Source: Turbatrix aceti (lineage: Eukaryota > Nematoda > Chromadorea > Rhabditida > Panagrolaimidae). Taken from it: a stretch of DNA of 64,000 nt. The notes under the pieces were generated by a model that did no database searches, was not told the DNA's origin, and was given only the letters and a program-made list of their open reading frames with translations. Both the position numbers and the translations under genes were made by a program. Within the stretch, counting starts at the first letter, position 1; each line of letters starts with the position of its first letter. Location: positions 7,278,718 through 7,342,717 of the forward strand of contig OZ017768.1 in assembly GCA_963969345.1 (NCBI GenBank), read 5' to 3'. Below are positions 45,117-54,815 of this stretch, piece after piece.

Positions 45117-45719
45117 ATGCAGTCTACGTTTGCTATTTTCCTTTGGTTCACGTTCTTCACAACTGCCACCGGCATCATACTGGCAGCTCTCGGCATAAAC
45201 GGTACTCTTGTATGCCAATATGCACCTGTGGTCAATGCAAAAATCATGTTGATGAACATATTTCCGGATGGTGAGTCATACATTTACATTTATTTATTTA
45301 TTTATTTCACCATTACTCAGTGGTTAGTTATCATTTGACCAGATGTTAGGAGGCACAAATGACGTCCTTACAAAAAAAATTATGTGCTTGCTTCATATAT
45401 TTTTTAATATATTTATTTACTTTGCAATTACAAAAAAAATTATGTGCTTGCTTCAGGTAGGGAGGTCCTCATTCACAACGCTACCACTGACTTAAACGGC
45501 TCTTTCACAATACTTCACTTGGAAAATCTGTACAAAGACTTGAAAGTTCGCTTCAAGGTCTGTCACATGTGCGGTGTGTCGGCAGGGCTTTCTAGCCGTT
45601 TATTTGGCTTCAATATTCCTGATAAATATATCTATCCAAGAACGCCTACGGTTGCCAACTATCTTTACGCTGGCGTAATCAACCTGATGTTTAAATACCG
45701 CAACGAAGGTGTTTGCTAA
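45117..45719 (+). CDS. Transthyretin-like (TTL) secreted protein 2
   Basis: Two exons: 45117-45270 and 45457-45719; 138 codons. Signal peptide MQSTFAIFLWFTFFTTATG. TTL pattern: LGINGTLVCQYAPVVNAKIM, DLNGSFTI, RFKVCHMCG, FGFNIPDKYI and AGVINLMFKY. It aligns with TTL 1 from the first residue, so the two arose by duplication, but TTL 1 has no intron. The intron (186 bp) holds a copy of the dispersed 60-bp element and a 60-bp tandem duplication that includes the region of the 3' splice site. Confidence 0.9.
45308..45367 (+). repeat. Dispersed 60-bp element, copy B
   Basis: Differs from 4450-4509 at one base. It is inserted in the TTL 2 intron directly after a TTTATT tract, as in copy A. Confidence 0.85.
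45368..45455 (+). repeat. 60-bp tandem duplication at the TTL 2 splice acceptor
   Basis: 28 identical bases at 45368-45395 and 45428-45455 (TTACAAAAAAAATTATGTG, then CTTGCTTCA). Only the second copy continues into AG and is used as acceptor; the first continues CATATAT. Confidence 0.85.
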
Positions 45720-45986
45720 CGTGTCGACATGAATAATAATGATTCAAGCATTTTTTACTTTTTTTTCCTGTTTTGTATGATAGATAAAAGCATTTTTCAA
45801 TAAGGCAATATTTATATTTATTCAAATTTAAATATTTGTATATATGACAATAATTTGGAGTTTTTAGCCATAAAAATATGCAGGTTTTTTGAACGGTTCC
45901 CGTTCAATTTTTAGGAATTCTTGTCAGGAACCACAATTTTCGGATGCACGGAACTTATAATAATATAATCCATCAGAAAGTTCCCA

Positions 45987-46295
45987 GTCGAGCAGGGATA
46001 GACGTACTTGCCCTCGCAGAGACACGTGAACTGTATCGACGACTTCCTCGCCGGCACTCCCGACGGTCCAGCAACAGAGAAACGACGTTTCAGCTGCTCT
46101 GCGCGATCCATGTTCGTGTTGTACCTCTGGGAGAGGCCAAAATCGATGAGAGCACACCGCCGGGATTCGTGGTGGTAGAGAAAGTTGTCCGGCTTGACGT
46201 CCCTGTGCACGATGCCGTTGCTGTGGAGGTAGTCGAGCGAATCCGCCAAATTTTGGACGTATTCAATGATTTCATTGTATTTCATGACTTTTATC
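45987..46295 (-). pseudogene. Inverted fragment of CDC7 exon 3
   Basis: 309 bp identical to 41953-42261 except for three substitutions (two synonymous, one Asp to Asn). It encodes the catalytic-loop region (HRDVKPDNFLY, DFGLSQ) and lacks both splice sites, the other kinase exons and any start. The breakpoints fall inside the exon on both sides. The frame runs about 40 codons into unrelated sequence before a stop. Not a functional kinase; it could be a source of antisense RNA if transcribed. Confidence 0.92.
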
Positions 46296-46409
46296 GCAAA
46301 AAAAACATATAATAAATATTGTACAGATCATTTAAATAAATAATAATTTTTTTATTCCGTTTAGCAATTTTTTCATCGATTGTTTTTAAAAGATCCTAAA
46401 ATAGACGAC

Positions 46410-46859
46410 CAGGGTTCTCAACGGGCCTGTTTTTTTTCGGCCCGGGCCGGCCCGCCTTAATAGTACCTAGTTTTGTAAATAAATTTTATCGTCGAAAAAC
46501 CGTTAAAAGACAACAACAAACCCGAAGGAGGCAGAATCACTTCCTCGTCGTTGCACAGATTCATTTTCCGCTCAATTACTAGTGCTCTTATGAACTGACG
46601 ACAAAATTACGGCGCCCGCGATTTACCTTTTGCTTCCAGATTAGCCCAAAGGAACGGTGCCAGGTCAGCATTCTGCGTGCATTTCTTTGCATTCTTCGCG
46701 GTTTTTACTTTTTCATAAAATTTTTCATAAATTTTGCGTAAAATATTCATTTTTTTTTTATTATTTTCCGGCCCGTTTTGGCCCGGGCCGGCCAACAAAA
46801 CCAATCGGCCCGGCCCGGCCCGGGCCAGCCCGGGCCGACTCGGCCCGTTGAGAACCCTG
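46410..46859. mobile_element. hAT-like MITE, 450 bp
   Basis: Terminal inverted repeats CAGGGTTCTCAACGGGCC (18 bp perfect) at 46410-46427 and inverted at 46842-46859. It is flanked by a perfect 8-bp target duplication TAGACGAC (46402-46409 and 46860-46867). 8-bp duplications and CAGGG-type ends with GTTCTCAA are hallmarks of hAT elements. Subterminal GGCCCGGGCC-rich stretches extend the terminal similarity. No transposase frame is present, so it is non-autonomous. Both target duplications are intact, suggesting a young insertion. Confidence 0.92.
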
Positions 46860-47014
46860 TAGACGACTTATCAGTAAAAAAATGTATATTTTTGTTAAAA
46901 CTCAATTTTATCCCTGTAAAAATCATTTTTTCGTCTGCGAATGTACATATGAATGAATTTTTTACCAAAAAAAACAACAGAAACAAAGCTACTGACAAAA
47001 TAATCCAGAATTAC

Positions 47015-48073
47015 TCATACTTCAAAGCGTGTGAAAATTTCATTGGTCTGGCGTGCGACAGTGATGAACGTAGTGCGTTTGGGGAGTTCCTTGAGCGTCG
47101 CAGATCCCGTGTACGTGCAGGCCGAGCGAATGCCGCCGAGGACGTCGAGCACGGTTGCGGTCACGCATCCACGGTAGGGAATCTGGATGGTCTTGCCCTC
47201 GGACGCGCGGTACTCAGCGACGCTGCCGTGGTGCTTCTTCATCGCCGTGTCCGACGACATGCCGTAGAAGAGCTTGTACAGCTTGCCGTCCTTCTCGATG
47301 ACTTCGCCACCGGATTGGTCGTGGCCAGCCAGCATGCCACCGAGCATGACAAAATCCGCACCTGCGCCGAAGGCTTTTGCGATGTCACCGGGACAGGTGC
47401 AGCCTCCGTCGGACATGACGTGGCCCTTGAGTCCGTGGGCAGCGTCTGCGCATTCGAGGACAGCGGAGAGCTGGGGATAGCCGACGCCGGCCTTCTTGCG
47501 GGTCGTGCAGACGGATCCCGGACCGATGCCGACCTTGACGACATCCGCACCCGACAAAATGAGTTGCTCGACCATTTCGCCGGTTACGACATTTCCCGCA
47601 AAAATTGTGTGCTTGTCGACAGCCTCACGAACGCGGCGGATAAAATTGACAAAGTGCTCGGAGTACCCATTGGCGACGTCCAGGCAGATGTACTTCAGAT
47701 CCGGGAGACGATCGATGACTTGAATGAGTTTGTCAAAGTCAGTCTTGGAAGTTCCCGAAGACACAGCCAGGTGATTCAGGATCGGGTCATCCTTGCCGAC
47801 GGACGCGCCAAAATCCGTCCACTCATCCAGCGAGTAGTGCTTGTGGATGGTCGTGAACATGCCGTGCTTCGCCAGTTCCCGGGCCATCTCGAACGTGCCG
47901 ACGGTGTCCATGTTCGCAGCCACGATCGGGACGCCTTTGTACTCGGCTTTTGAGTTGCGGAAGACGAATTCCCGCTCGAGGACGACCTCGGACCGCGAAG
48001 AGAGCTCCGAGCGCTTCGGACGGATCAAAACGTCCGCAAAATCGAGTTTGGGATCATTTTCGATGCGAGGCAT
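47015..48073 (-). CDS. GMP reductase
   Basis: NADPH-dependent GMP to IMP conversion in purine salvage. Single exon, 352 codons (human GMPR 345). It starts [20 protein letters not shown], with [24 protein letters not shown] and [12 protein letters not shown]. The catalytic loop is [11 protein letters not shown] (Cys189); [20 protein letters not shown] and [14 protein letters not shown] follow. It lacks the CBS domains of IMP dehydrogenase. An acceptor (TTTTTTCAG) ends 8 nt before the ATG without a visible donor, suggesting trans-splicing or a distant 5' UTR exon. The long open frame on the opposite strand (46778-47953) is an antisense shadow. Confidence 0.95.
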   Translation of the reverse strand: MPRIENDPKLDFADVLIRPKRSELSSRSEVVLEREFVFRNSKAEYKGVPIVAANMDTVGTFEMARELAKHGMFTTIHKHYSLDEWTDFGASVGKDDPILNHLAVSSGTSKTDFDKLIQVIDRLPDLKYICLDVANGYSEHFVNFIRRVREAVDKHTIFAGNVVTGEMVEQLILSGADVVKVGIGPGSVCTTRKKAGVGYPQLSAVLECADAAHGLKGHVMSDGGCTCPGDIAKAFGAGADFVMLGGMLAGHDQSGGEVIEKDGKLYKLFYGMSSDTAMKKHHGSVAEYRASEGKTIQIPYRGCVTATVLDVLGGIRSACTYTGSATLKELPKRTTFITVARQTNEIFTRFEV

Positions 48074-49121
48074 ATTTTTCACTGAAAAAAAGCGGTGCAA
48101 GTATAAAACGAACAAAATTATAAAGAATTTGGAATTTACGTTTTATATAAAATTCCAGACGAAGGAACGAAAGAAAGAAACGAATTATCGTAAAATTAAA
48201 AGTCATCGTAAACGATTAAAAAAACGCATAAAACTTCTTAGGCCCAAAAAAGAATACATAAACGCGCGGAAGTAACAGTTTTTATACGTCCGGCCAGGAG
48301 ATTACCTCACTTTGCCCTATGGACTGTCAATCAATCTGACGTTATCATAAAAACATCGTAAAATTCCTATCAAAGAAAAAGAAAGGTTTCTCGTCAAAAC
48401 ACTGGAAAAAAATATAAATAAAGTTCTCCTCAGTCTGGTGAGCGCTGCTTTCCTTCTTTTTCGCCGCCCGTCCATCCATCCAGCAGCTAGACTAGTCTTT
48501 TGTTGGTTGGAAAAGGAAAAAAAAACGCTAGCTATTTAGCAGAACATTTGAACACCGTTTGCTGCTGCTGCTGCTGCCTGTGTCTGTCATCACTCTTCGA
48601 ACAGGAGCAAACCCGAGTCCGAGCCCGTGTCGGAGTGCAAAAGAAAGGAAAGAAGAAATCAGCAAAGCAGGAAGAAAACTGATGTGAAAAACACAAAATG
48701 ATAAAAAAGGTCCAAAATAAAAAAAAATATACTTGGCGATCAGTTCTCAAGCAATTACTCTGCAGTCTCTCGTTTTTTCGTTATTTCTAACTTTTTTTTC
48801 TTGTAAGGAAAAAAAGAAAAGTAACAAAAAAGCGCATTCGGGTTCTTTATTTTTTATTACGTCTGGCGAACCGAACAAAGTGGTCTCTGTTTGCATAAAT
48901 TCCAAAGGCAAAGGGGATTACGTCGTAATCTCTCTAACTGGGCTTTCAGATGGAAAAAAACGGATAAAAAACGTTTTGAGCATAATTTTTTTTATTGTGC
49001 AAAAATGAAAAAAAAAGATTTGTTATTACCAACAAAATACGCAATTTGCATGCCACCTCCAGAAAAACTGAAATGGCACACCGTTACCGTTCTCGGCAGT
49101 TACGCGATTTTGACCGTCACG
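48074..49121. other. Intergenic region between GMP reductase and a small gene
   Basis: Divergent promoter space, AT-rich, with a short CTG repeat at 48560-48578. No exon supported. Confidence 0.45.
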
Positions 49122-49564
49122 ATGCCGTCTGCAAGAGGGCCGCAGTCCAACTACTACGGTGTTGTCGAACTCGAGGTTCGTTACGTTAGAAAAAGGCATA
49201 CGATACTACCAAATTGTTGCAGGAAGCACTCAACTCGGCAAGCAGCAGCCTACATGAAGCCAGAAGCAACCTGGATAAACTGATCATGGTCGACATCGAC
49301 GGCGAGCTTCCCTCGATGCCACCCTTCCGAGATCGCATCCAAGAAGTCCTCGCGTGCCTCGAATCCGAGCAAAACAAGGTAAAAAAAGCGCGTGACGAAG
49401 AGACAAATGGATACTGCGATCAGACAGCTGATTCATCGACGCTTCGCTCAGCCAGCAGCACGAGATGCGTCCCGGTAAGAAATAATAATATGTCGGTAAA
49501 GACGAAAACCGATGACTCTACCGTACTCTACGAATTTACGATTCGCTTGCAACTCAAAAAGTGA
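49122..49564 (+). CDS. Small uncharacterised protein, helical
   Basis: Two exons (49122-49175 and 49223-49564) with a 47-bp intron (GTTCGT to TTGCAG), phase 0; 131 codons. Not recognised. The first part reads ARGPQSNYYGVVELEEALNS, then SSSLHEARSNLDKLIMVDID and PPFRDRIQEVLACLESEQNK, an amphipathic, probably coiled-coil stretch. The C-terminal half is polar and may be mis-modelled: a possible donor AAG|GTAAAA at 49379 could remove it. It lies 520 bp upstream of a STAG-like gene on the same strand. Confidence 0.5.
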
Positions 49565-49694
49565 GAGAAAGAAAGATGTGTTAAACAATGACAGACCAAA
49601 TAAATAAATCATGGATAGTCAGATTTGGCATCAGTTGGGACAGCAGACGGCACACTCCGCCCGAAAAATTGATATTTGTTGCGCCGCGCCGTGG

Positions 49695-49861
49695 CAGACC
49701 AAAGATCAAGTCGCGGTCGCGCAGCTGCGCGACTGGATACCCCTCAACCTGCCGAGCACACTTACCCCCCTCCCCCCCTCTTGCAATGCCAGACCAAAGA
49801 TCAAGTCGCGGTCGCGCAGCTGCGCGACTGGATACCCATCAACCTGCCGAGCACACTTACC
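49695..49861. repeat. 72-bp direct repeat pair with an 18-bp palindromic core
   Basis: 49695-49766 and 49790-49861 differ at one base. Each contains the perfect palindrome GTCGCGCAGCTGCGCGAC. The block is GC-rich, in an AT-rich intergenic region, and is separated by a C/T tract. Start-to-start distance is 95 bp. Confidence 0.88.
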
Positions 49862-50083
49862 AAAGCTTAGGTCGACATCAAAAGACGTGGAAACAGAAAA
49901 CAAAAGAACATTGAAATTTCAAAAAAACAAAACCGCGCCAAGAAAGAAAATTACAGTAACCCAACAGAAAAAAACAAACAAACAAACAAAAAACAGCACA
50001 GTGGTTTTGACGCGAAAGTTCAGAGTGCAACAAAAATCACTTTTTTTGTGTTTTTGGCATTTTGCATTTGTTCTCTTTCAAAA

Positions 50084-53000
50084 ATGGAAGGTTTTTTTGA
50101 TAAATCTTATACCAGGGCTAATATTGTGGTATGTTTTGGCCTATTTTGTCTTCCAATACAATTTTTCCATTTTTTGCAGAAGCTAGTTCAAGAATGGGTC
50201 ACCTTTTTTGCCGCTGAACCGTCGACTGCGGTGTTGAAACTCGTCAATCTGCTGATCCGGTCTCTGACCGACGACGAAGCACTCACAGTCCAGACTCTGA
50301 ATGAAGACGAGCTTGCCGCTGCGATTATCTCGCTCGAAACCGCTGCCATCGATGCCGCGGATCAGAATCAGCGCCCAGCCTTTCCACCTGTGCCCCAGCC
50401 CTTCACGAGGCCCGCGTGCCAGGCGAATCTGCGCAACTTCATCGAGTGCATCGTTGACCGCCTTCCGAGGGAGGCCTACATGACAGACGAGTTTACGCTC
50501 TTTTTGAGCTTCCTCAGCGCCATGACGTCGTCGGCTTCTCGGGCCAATCGTTTTGTCGGCAGTTGGGCTAGTGAGTTTTTCAAAAGTTGCTTTTTTACGA
50601 TAGTTTTTGTTTTTTTTGCAGTTCTGAGCGTCATTTCCCACTGGTTGGGCATCATGCGCCAAATCGAGGATGGCGGAATTCGGGAGTACGTCAAGACCTA
50701 CATCCGAGAGTTTCTGGAGACGGTTTTCAAGACCAGAATCCGGTAAGTGGCTTTTTAGGCTAGGCAAAAAGTATGGACATTTATTTGGGTAATCCGAAAT
50801 TTTGGATACCCGGTTTTTTTCCTGTCAAAATTTAGGCCATATTTACGCTTAAATTGGAGTAAAATTTGGTTTAAAAACAAAATTCAGTGTTTTTTGAAAA
50901 AATACGTCATTTTGGTAGAAAAAATTATACAGACCCGATTTTTTTGTTCAGATCGGATTTTTGAGATTTTTCGAAAATTCGGATTACGAGTAGGATTTTG
51001 AGGTACCTAAAAGTTGGGGTTTTTAGGCTTAAAAACATTTATATGCCAAGTTACGTATTTTTGTCAAAAAACCATTAAAAAGTACAAATTTTTGTTAAAA
51101 AATGTTATTTTTTAAATTTGAGCACAAATACGGCCTAAATTTTGATTTTTTGATGCAAAAAACCGAATATTTTAGACCAAGTACCAGAAGTTTGGAATTT
51201 TCGGGTCGCGGATGTTTGTGATTTTTTGGAGTGATTGATTTTTTTTTTCAGAGATCGGTACAACCTCGTTCGCTGCATGTACCTCAAGGAGATGAACAAC
51301 TGGTTCATGCGCTTCCGGGACCAGGTGTCCATCAACTTTTTCCTGCCATTCCTCAAAGATTCAATCGCTGACGACTGCTTCCAGGTGCGCCGTTACACGC
51401 TGAATACGGTCGTCGTCATTTTGGAGTACGTGGATGCCGAAGACGTTCCGGATGCCGTTTCTGTGTTTTTGACCAATGAACTGCCTCTGATTCTTCAAAT
51501 GATCAAGGAAAACTACCTGATGGTCAAACTGGTCTTTGAAATCGTCGTCCAGATCAAACGGTTGGTTTTTTTTTTGGTTTTTGGGATGAAAAAGGGACGA
51601 TATCAAAGTTTACAGGCTCATGCCGGATTTGCTGACCGAAGAAGTTCACACACAGCTTCTGTCGGCTTTCCTGGACTCGGACCCGAAGACCACCCAGCTG
51701 GTCGCTGAATTCTTCGTCACCCTGGTTCCCCCGGATCTCGAAACATCGGTTCAGAAGCTCGAATTCATGGTCAATTATCTCCAGGCCTACTCAAGGACCC
51801 TGTTTGTGCCTTCGCAGGTTGTACCGGCTCTTCGGAATGTCTGGGATCCGATTCGCGACTTTCGGGCAATCGCTGAACACGTTGTACAGAGTGGTGAGTA
51901 TTTATTGGGGTTTAGGATTACATGAAGCAATAATTATGTAATTTTTTTTTATTTGCAAAAAAACGGTTTTTTACATTTTTATTGATAAAACATCTGTAAA
52001 TTCAAAAAATACGGGGCTTAAAAAAATATACGGCAAAATCGATTTCAAATTGGATTTGAAAAACGTACATATATACATCAATTTTCTGAAAATTTCGGCA
52101 TTTTTTGATGATGGATCCAACGTGTTTCATTCTCTACGGATTCTTCATCGAAAACTTATTTGATCGACATTTTCACTTACTGTAATAAGCATGGCGAAAT
52201 TTTCATGGAAATTATAATAGAACATGGGCGCGCGTTTTTTCCAGAGACATTTATTATATTATTTTAGAGGGGTGCGCGTTTTTTTCACAATTCATCATGG
52301 GAGTTTTCCCGTGATAGATAGATAGGAATTCCGGGAAAATTCCCATGGGAAGCCCGTCTTCGACACCCTGACCTCAAAAACTGCAAAAAAAATATGGCAC
52401 GCGCAAGATTTTCAGTTTAGAAACTTTTGTTTGGCATCTGAGCATCAGTATTGTTGCTCGTTGCATGATAATTGGAAGCCTAAGATCAATTAATCTTCAG
52501 AAGACCCCGAAATGTCTCTTGCAATGCTCCAAATCCTCAGAGCGAGTCTGAAGGCCAAGGTTGAGGCCGGAAACGAGGCCCCCGGCAACAAACGGCCCCG
52601 CAAATTGGCTGTGATCTTCGAAGACGACCAGGATCACTTTGAAGCTGTTGCTCCGTTTTTGGATGACATTTTCAAGAAAGTGGGTTGATTTGAGTTTTAT
52701 TTTACGAATTTCAGCCTTTTTTTAGTGCTTTGAACACGCTGATGACCCGATGTGGACGAAGGAACTCTCAGGAGTGATCGAGTGCTGCAAATGGGCCGAT
52801 CTCATCGAAAACATGGCTGAAGTGAGTTTTAAAATTTTTTTAAAAACGCCGAAAATATATTGAATTCATTTTTTTAGGAGAAAGACGAGTTTTACGACAC
52901 TGTCGAGCAGGTGATGAACGAAAAGACGCTTCAAGTCGCGAAATTTCTTCTCGTAACCCATAGCTGGAACGGGGATGCGCAGATGAACGAAATCGTCGAC

Positions 53001-54053
53001 CGGCAGGCCCAGCGCGTGGTCGCCCAGCTCAAGGCGTTCTTGGACAACGTTGAGGAGATCTACCGGCCCGAGGACGTCGAGAGTCTCGTCAAGGTAGCCA
53101 AACATCTTGTTCAGTGAGTTTTTTGATGTTTTATTCAACTTTGCAAAAAAACTTAAATTTTTGGGTACATAAAAAAACTTCAAGAAACCTAAATTTGAAG
53201 TACCCGGATCAAAAACGAGCAATTTTGTGTCTAAAAACCCAAAAATTGAGCGTATTGCCTTTTTTCAAAAAAACATTTTTTTAATTTAAAAACAAAATTT
53301 TATGATTTTTCTTGTTTTTTTGCAAAAAATAAATCTTTCTGAAAAAAAAAATTTTGGGTCGGAAACCGAATTTTCCTGCACCCTACTTGAATCCAAAATT
53401 TTTGGTAACCCGCCCGAAATTCCTGTTTGGTATCCGAAAATGATTCTTTTCAATCGACAATTTTTTCAGCATTCAAAAAACGGATGTCTCTGATGTTCTG
53501 GGACGTTCTGGCCCCGAAAATCAAAGACATCATTGACATCGGCGTCCGTTCACTGACAAATTCTGTCATCGAAACTCTCGTCAACTCGTTTTTGGTCTTT
53601 TTCGCCCAGGCTGTCGTTCAGGAGGTTGTTCACCTTTTTTGACCGTTTATCCGTTAAAAAACCGTATTATTTTAGGAACCCCCGTTGACCCAGCTCTTTG
53701 ACAGATTCGACAGCCTCTGTCTGGCATCCGTCGAAGCGGCCAAGCACGGAATGATCACTCCGAGCACCGTTGTCGTCGTCTGCTTCATCTTTGTCAAGTT
53801 CCTCGCCCACGCGTCGTACGAAATCATCCGTATCGAGGAAAAGGAAGTCTACAAGTGCATGTTTGCGCTGACGAAGCTCATCTTCTCGACGGATGCCTCG
53901 GTTGACCAGATCAACACGGCCCTCGACATCTTTGGCGAGCCGGATGACGACAACGCGAACGTCTTCGATACGTCCTTCGACCGGGATGAACTTCCGAGCG
54001 TCGAAGAGGTCTTGCCACACTTTGGAGTTTACATTCAGGCTGTTGTTTTGTAA
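50084..54053 (+). CDS. Cohesin subunit STAG/SCC-3-like protein, short form
   Basis: STAG proteins bind the cohesin kleisin and DNA and are needed for sister-chromatid cohesion. Exons: 50084-50128, 50180-50570, 50622-50742, 51252-51560, 51616-51893, 52501-52679, 52726-52821, 52878-53113, about 53470-53624, 53676-54053; about 728 codons. The start MEGFFDKSYTRANIV joins KLVQEWVTFFA, equivalent to the VVDDWI region of STAG. RNFIECIVDRLPREAYMTDE and the SCD-like DRYNLVRCMYLKEMNNWF followed by FQVRRYTLNTVVVILEY support the family. Helical repeats follow. The junction 53113/53470 is out of phase by one base with canonical sites. The gene stops (VYIQAVVL) well before the usual STAG length of over 1,000 residues, and no further exons are visible before the next gene. 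Remote but consistent similarity. Confidence 0.7.
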
Positions 54054-54815
54054 GATTTGGATTTTTTTACTGATTTTTGAATTTATTTTACTGTGACAAA
54101 CCGGTCTGATGAGGATTCAGGCGCTCGCACTGTCAAGTTGCGAATTGCGCACGCACGACGCGGAACTTTCTGCTGTCAAAAAATGGGTTATCGACGATAA
54201 CTTATCGTATGTTTTGTGTTGGTGTATTGTATATTTTTCCGTGACGTTCTTCACAGAGAATGTGCCAGGAAACATTCTGGAAATTCTTTGGGGAATTTTT
54301 TTGAAAGGTGGTTTATACAATGAAACGTTTTACCGTAAACTTCATCTGCCAGAATCAAGATCTGCAGGAGTTACGGTGGTCGGAATTCGCGTTTTTGCCA
54401 TTTTTGAGAGGTTGTAGCTTAAAAACTAAGAGATTTCGAAAACTAATGCGCATATTATCGACGTGATTTGTTTATGCTGGAGAATCCGAGAAAAATACAC
54501 TACTATGGGAATTTTTGAAATCGATATTTTTTTATTTTTCTTGGATTCTTCACCAAAAATCACGTCGATCAACATGTCCTGGTTTTGGAAATGTCGCAGT
54601 TTTTAGCTACAACGTACCCAAAATCGTCAAAAAATGCATAACTGCCAGATCATGTGCAGATGAAGTTTACCGTAAAAACTTTTGTTCTCAAGCTTTTACC
54701 TTTTGGCAAAATCTCATGAACAAATTTCAAAATGAACTGTGACACGTTCCTCGTGCGACTCGACCCCTCACCCTGAGAATTCCAAGAAAGTTTATTTAGA
54801 CGTCAAACATAGTTG
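54054..54815. other. Intergenic region, repeat-containing
   Basis: AT-rich. 54637-54745 partly resembles 21866-22000. An acceptor-like TTCAG at 54116-54120 opens a frame of about 37 codons without STAG similarity, so it is not added to the gene. Confidence 0.45.

Larger units (their letters stand above)
45720..47014. other. Intergenic region holding the CDC7 fragment and a hAT MITE
   Basis: Apart from the CDC7 exon fragment (45987-46295) and the MITE (46410-46859), the sequence is AT-rich with no exon. Confidence 0.6.

Noticed and set aside
45911..46285. Apparent kinase gene with HRD and DFG motifs
   Set aside because: It is a 309-bp inverted copy of the interior of CDC7 exon 3 with unrelated flanks; no other kinase exons or splice sites.
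46778..47953. 391-codon plus-strand open frame spanning the MITE edge and GMP reductase
   Set aside because: It is antisense to an unambiguous GMP reductase frame; biased codon use in the real gene keeps the opposite strand open. It has no family similarity.
50180..54053. First considered as a nuclear cap-binding (CBP80) or importin-like HEAT protein
   Set aside because: The order of WV..F, RNFIECIVDRL and the SCD-like RY..VR...W...F...VR block fits STAG/SCC-3 better.
54121..54235. Possible extra 3' exon of the STAG-like gene
   Set aside because: It is open for about 37 codons after a TTCAG acceptor but lacks helical-repeat character and ends quickly; an in-frame stop already closes the gene at 54053.
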